From Chitinophagaceae bacterium (GTDB taxonomy: Bacteria; Bacteroidota; Bacteroidia; Chitinophagales; Chitinophagaceae): a stretch of DNA of 64,000 bases. The notes below the pieces were generated by a model. The model worked only from the letters and a program-made list of their open reading frames with translations. It did no database searches and had not been told where the DNA came from. The position numbers and the translations under genes are program-made. This document shows, piece after piece, positions 62,601 through 64,000 of the stretch. The stretch is taken from contig SCVJ01000022.1 in the NCBI GenBank assembly GCA_004322425.1, positions 1-64,000 on the forward strand. Direction: 5' to 3'. Numbering within the stretch: position 1 is the stretch's first letter; the number at the start of each line of letters is the position of its first letter.

Positions 62601-63897
62601 AGCCAAGCAGCCCGGCTTCGATTTTATTTTCGGTTACCAACCGGACACAAGTTGGATAAATCGAAAAGGGATACAACAGCAATTTACAAAGGATGCAATT
62701 TTTAATGCACTCATCGAGCAACGTTATGATCAACGGCTTAAAATTACCGCACAGCTAATTCCTTTTCAAGATTTTAATATTGATATAAATATCGATAAGA
62801 CTTTTACTAAAAATTATTCCGAGTTGTTTAAAGATACCTCCGGTTTGCCCAATGGATCTTTAGCAAGATTGAATCCGTATGCGATGGGAAGTTTCAGCAT
62901 TAGTTACATTTCCTATCAAACTTTGTTTCAAAAATATGATCCGAATATTGTGTCCCTAACATTTAAAAAGTTTGAGGCCAATAGAATTATTCTTTCTCAA
63001 AAATTAGGGAAAGCAAATCCTTATAACGGTGCCAATCCAACTCCTGGAGCCGATGGATATTATGCTGGATATGGTCGTTATGCGCAAGATGTATTACTTC
63101 CTGCATTTATTGCTGCGTATACAAATCAAGAACCGTTGAGTATTCAATTAGTAAAAAATAATAATCCCAATCTTCGCTCCAATCCTTTTAGCGGATTAAT
63201 GCCGAGGCCCAATTGGAATATTTCTTATAATGGATTAAGTAGAGTGAAAGGGTTGGAAAAAATATTTTCTAATATAGTACTGAGACATGGTTATAGAAGC
63301 ACACTAAGTATGAATAGTTTTAATTCTGCATTATTTTTTCAAGATCCATTGCGCTATAGTTTTCCCTCTTTCATCGATACGCTAACTAAAAATTATATTC
63401 CTTATTTCTTAGTTCCCAATATTACTATTAGTGAAGAGTTTAGTCCTTTATTTTCAATGGATGTTAGTTTCACGAATCAGTTAAGTACTCGATTTGAATT
63501 TAGAAAAACAAGGCAATTGAGTTTGAGTTTAATTGATTATCAATTGTCAGAAAATAGATCTGCAGAAATTAGTGTGGGTGCGGATTGGCGTCGACGGGGA
63601 GTGCCTATAATAAAAAAGTTAGGGAAGATGAAATTGGATAATGATATTACATTCAAGTTCGATTTAAGTATTAGAGATGATGTTACCACCATAAATAAAT
63701 TGGATCAAAATAGTTCACTAATAACGTCAGGGCAAAAAATTATTCGCATCAATCCATCCATTGATTATGTAGTGAATAGTCGAGTTCGAGCTACTTTTTA
63801 TTTTGAACAAACAAAGAATATTCAAAAAATTTCAGGTAGTGGCGACATTACCAATACAAGAGCTGGCGTACAACTTAGAATATCGTTAGCGCAATAA
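56659..63897 (+). CDS. sprA: Cell surface/T9SS outer-membrane translocon protein SprA
   Basis: A 2412-aa outer-membrane protein, the translocon of the type IX secretion system and needed for gliding in motile relatives. The size and long beta-rich barrel, with the YMDDFEG motif near residue 822 and the terminal RAGVQLRISL strand, fit SprA. I use the TTG at 56659 because it gives a basic n-region (MRLKRIKIFLATSMLLFG). An ATG at 56698 would begin inside the signal peptide core. A run of Lys/Arg (KKQLRKLQKFERKQARQLRK) lies near residue 1915. The gene is complete. The 103 bases after it show no identifiable feature. Confidence 0.93.
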   Translation: MRLKRIKIFLATSMLLFGFLLKLNATIIGAFTVSEIYQLSDTIRLPIRDRYADTYTYPNQNPWLLKDTSFIKKQIEYDPVSKQYYVIEKIGSRYYRTPMTFSMSEFISLKGKEDEKEYFRKRAAMLTSLNRRLYKPKFNFVNDWVNRIVGNGKIDIQPNGYVDIMAGYQGQQINNPTLPERSRNNGGFDFNMNSQFQVDANIGDKLKLPINYNTLANFSFDNQLKLDYQGKDDEVLKLLQAGNTNFTTKGTLIPGAQSLFGIKTQLQFGKLFITSVLANQRSQRQSLGIQGGSSTQLFSYKADEYEENRHFLMSQYFRNNFNKAMKNLPVVNSLIQILRVEVWITNRTGATTETRDVVALMDLGEGQPFGLWTGIGNVPPRNSANNLYPTLINSANARSSTQVQSVLTGLGLQPVQDFEKTFARKLHPSDYYLNPRVGFISLNQQLQPDEVMGIAFQYTYNGKVYQVGEFSSDIPPDSTGTSQPVLFLKLLKATSQRTNLPIWDLMMKNVYSVGVGQLEKSDFKLDVLYEEPSFGEKRYMPPTPVSDPYKGQPLISLLNLDRLNNQNDPQPDGVFDYLEGYTVIASQSRIIFPVLEPFGKDLEYIYKGTDSLQQRAKYLFYPLYDTIKAIAQNYSNLNRFKLSGRSKSGLGSAEYQLGFNIPKGSVTVTAGGQILRENIDFEINYDLGSLKIINQAIINAGLPVNVQYENNATYGLQTKNYLALRLDYLASKKFTVGGTMVRLGERPFFPKQSYGDDPIRNTMYGVDFDYRNEIPRLSKWLDKLPFYSTKTMSNITAYGEAAWLKPGHAPQIGKGNEGAVYMDDFEGTRSSIDLRFPLISWTLASAPQKAVDKNNNILFPEAVLNNNLEQGYNRAKLAWYQIEQQLQEARNANNPLRNNLTELSKPETRQVYQKEIFPNRTTDYGQSILPTFDLAFYPGEKGPYNLEYRNSRVNGSGRLLNPKQTWGGIMRHIDQTDFETGNIEFIEFWLQDPFINKTGSTGGELYFNLGNISEDILKDGKRMFENGLPTPHNTTLPVDNSTVWGRVPSNPLQITNAFSNNTEDRPFQDVGYDGLNDDLEKEKFKIYINNLATNFGINSSLYQKATIDPTADNFKHYRDGIYDQPLAGILQRYKDVNNPNGNSPVNLNNSQLNAFTMYPDQEEMNRDNTLNEVEEYFQYRVELKPNMSVGSNFITDKRVVSVELIDRTKRDETWYLFRIPVSQFQNKIGNIPDFKSIRFIRMFLTGFDDTVVCRFGKLELVRNQWRRFTYEVDTTGIFKTLPTNDPTKVDVLAVNVEENDRRQPIRYVVPPGIERQSQLSNNNVALLENEQSLSLRFRDLAENETRAVFKTMPFDLRQYGRLSLFVHAEEIFQNTLNDKDLNAVVRIGNDFVSNYYEIRVPLKITRWGATDSLTIWPIENNLDFNLQELTTLKGKRNKAGISPSNYFSETINGKKFAIIGNPNLGEVKGVLLGVENVKVENANAEIWFNELRLSSMDEDGGWAAVGRMDVTLADLGNVSVSGRASSKGFGTLEQRVNERSREDFYQFDVSTNIDAGKLLPKKANLQIPIYAGISRTSSTPEYDPYDLDIKMKDKLRESTKDIRDSIRNDASDITTIKTVALTNVKMIKTGNRTPQLWDISNLDFNYSIYQMERKNPLIESEMMNRTRGAIGYNFAIQPRYLEPFKKLIESNSKWISFIKDINLNYKPSQISVKADVFRQFGAMQPKNVGGGPYKVPESFDKFFTFDRYYVLRWDLTRSINLDFSATNNARIDEPIGRIDTKVKKDSIRNNFFKGGRNTHFHQEATMTYNFPTNKFPLIEWTKLRFNYKSEYDWMGASLLAKNLGNILSNGQTKSVDGELDFEQLYNKSKLLRAVFAAPSATNAALPIAPKNPSLDSLKNISNLDSLSKKQLRKLQKFERKQARQLRKEGRKDQIPVINNGVKTIVQIATSVKRVGIQFSENAGTSLPGYLDSTQFFGQNWKAKQPGFDFIFGYQPDTSWINRKGIQQQFTKDAIFNALIEQRYDQRLKITAQLIPFQDFNIDINIDKTFTKNYSELFKDTSGLPNGSLARLNPYAMGSFSISYISYQTLFQKYDPNIVSLTFKKFEANRIILSQKLGKANPYNGANPTPGADGYYAGYGRYAQDVLLPAFIAAYTNQEPLSIQLVKNNNPNLRSNPFSGLMPRPNWNISYNGLSRVKGLEKIFSNIVLRHGYRSTLSMNSFNSALFFQDPLRYSFPSFIDTLTKNYIPYFLVPNITISEEFSPLFSMDVSFTNQLSTRFEFRKTRQLSLSLIDYQLSENRSAEISVGADWRRRGVPIIKKLGKMKLDNDITFKFDLSIRDDVTTINKLDQNSSLITSGQKIIRINPSIDYVVNSRVRATFYFEQTKNIQKISGSGDITNTRAGVQLRISLAQ

Positions 63898-64000
63898 AAT
63901 TTAGAATTTATTTTCTATTGAAGTAAACATTACTGGCTTGCCGCGTGCACGTAATTGTTAGATCGTTAATACAAACATGTGCCGGTAAATTGCTGCAATA

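Overview
The window is an AT-rich bacterial chromosome segment that reads as Bacteroidota, most likely Chitinophagaceae or a close relative. This is an inference from gene content, not from a 16S gene. The evidence is SprA and a PorD-like (DUF4835) protein, a secreted nuclease with a type IX secretion C-terminal tail, the Bacteroidota-type omega subunit, DUF2795 and DUF4296, futalosine-pathway menaquinone genes, a eukaryote-like citrate synthase, and repeated -7 elements of the form TAnnTTTG with a TTTG about 19-20 nt upstream. Nearly all of it is ordinary core genome on both strands in short operons, with no insertion sequence, integrase or prophage.

Layout. 1-18.7 kb holds housekeeping genes: fabI, two orphan LolD/MacB-type ABC ATPases, a PduO-type cobalamin adenosyltransferase, trpS, a deoxynucleoside kinase, pckA, a proline aminopeptidase, pssA-purS-rsmI, an M1 metallopeptidase, a NarL-type response regulator, rsmG, a glycosyltransferase, tgt, an LptF/LptG permease and citrate synthase. 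19.1-26.4 kb is the accessory island: a degenerate CRISPR-repeat copy, two overlapping genes for tiny paralogous membrane proteins, a 7-repeat/6-spacer CRISPR array, then cas2, cas1 and a long type II-C cas9 on the opposite strand, with tracrRNA divergent from cas9 and a tRNA-Ala at the edge. 26.4-42.7 kb holds a VOC/SRPBCC/DUF1801 trio, lpxB, surE, a LexA-like regulator, a ligand-binding protein, guaA, a lipid kinase, an RNA-binding protein, rpsF-rpsR-rplI, the secreted nuclease, recJ and a polyprenyl synthase. 42.9-63.9 kb holds an OmpA-family protein, bamD-rpoZ-porD-like-DUF4296, scoAB, mqnB-mqnD, two QueD/PTPS paralogues with folE, fabD, a GNAT, a methionine gamma-lyase-type enzyme, a DinB protein, fabH, ruvA and sprA.

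The most interesting part is the CRISPR island. The repeat 5' end pairs with a tracrRNA anti-repeat beside cas9 over 15 nt. A 35/47 copy of the repeat sits alone 460 bp before the array, correctly placed to act as the promoter, or as a crRNA-like pseudo-repeat, for two coupled small membrane-protein genes. The second of these genes takes its last codon and stop codon from the first array repeat. The pair therefore looks built into the CRISPR transcription unit. A CRISPR-controlled membrane module, analogous in layout to CRISPR-repressed toxin-antitoxin units, is a testable hypothesis and is not demonstrated here.

Other themes are envelope and lipid biogenesis (fabI, fabD, fabH, pssA, lpxB, LptF/G, BamD, OmpA), type IX secretion (SprA, PorD-like, secreted nuclease) and pterin/queuosine chemistry (queD-like pair, folE, tgt). 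No gene-free stretch exceeds 300 bases except 26037-26455, which carries tracrRNA and tRNA-Ala. The final 103 bases after sprA show nothing I can identify.
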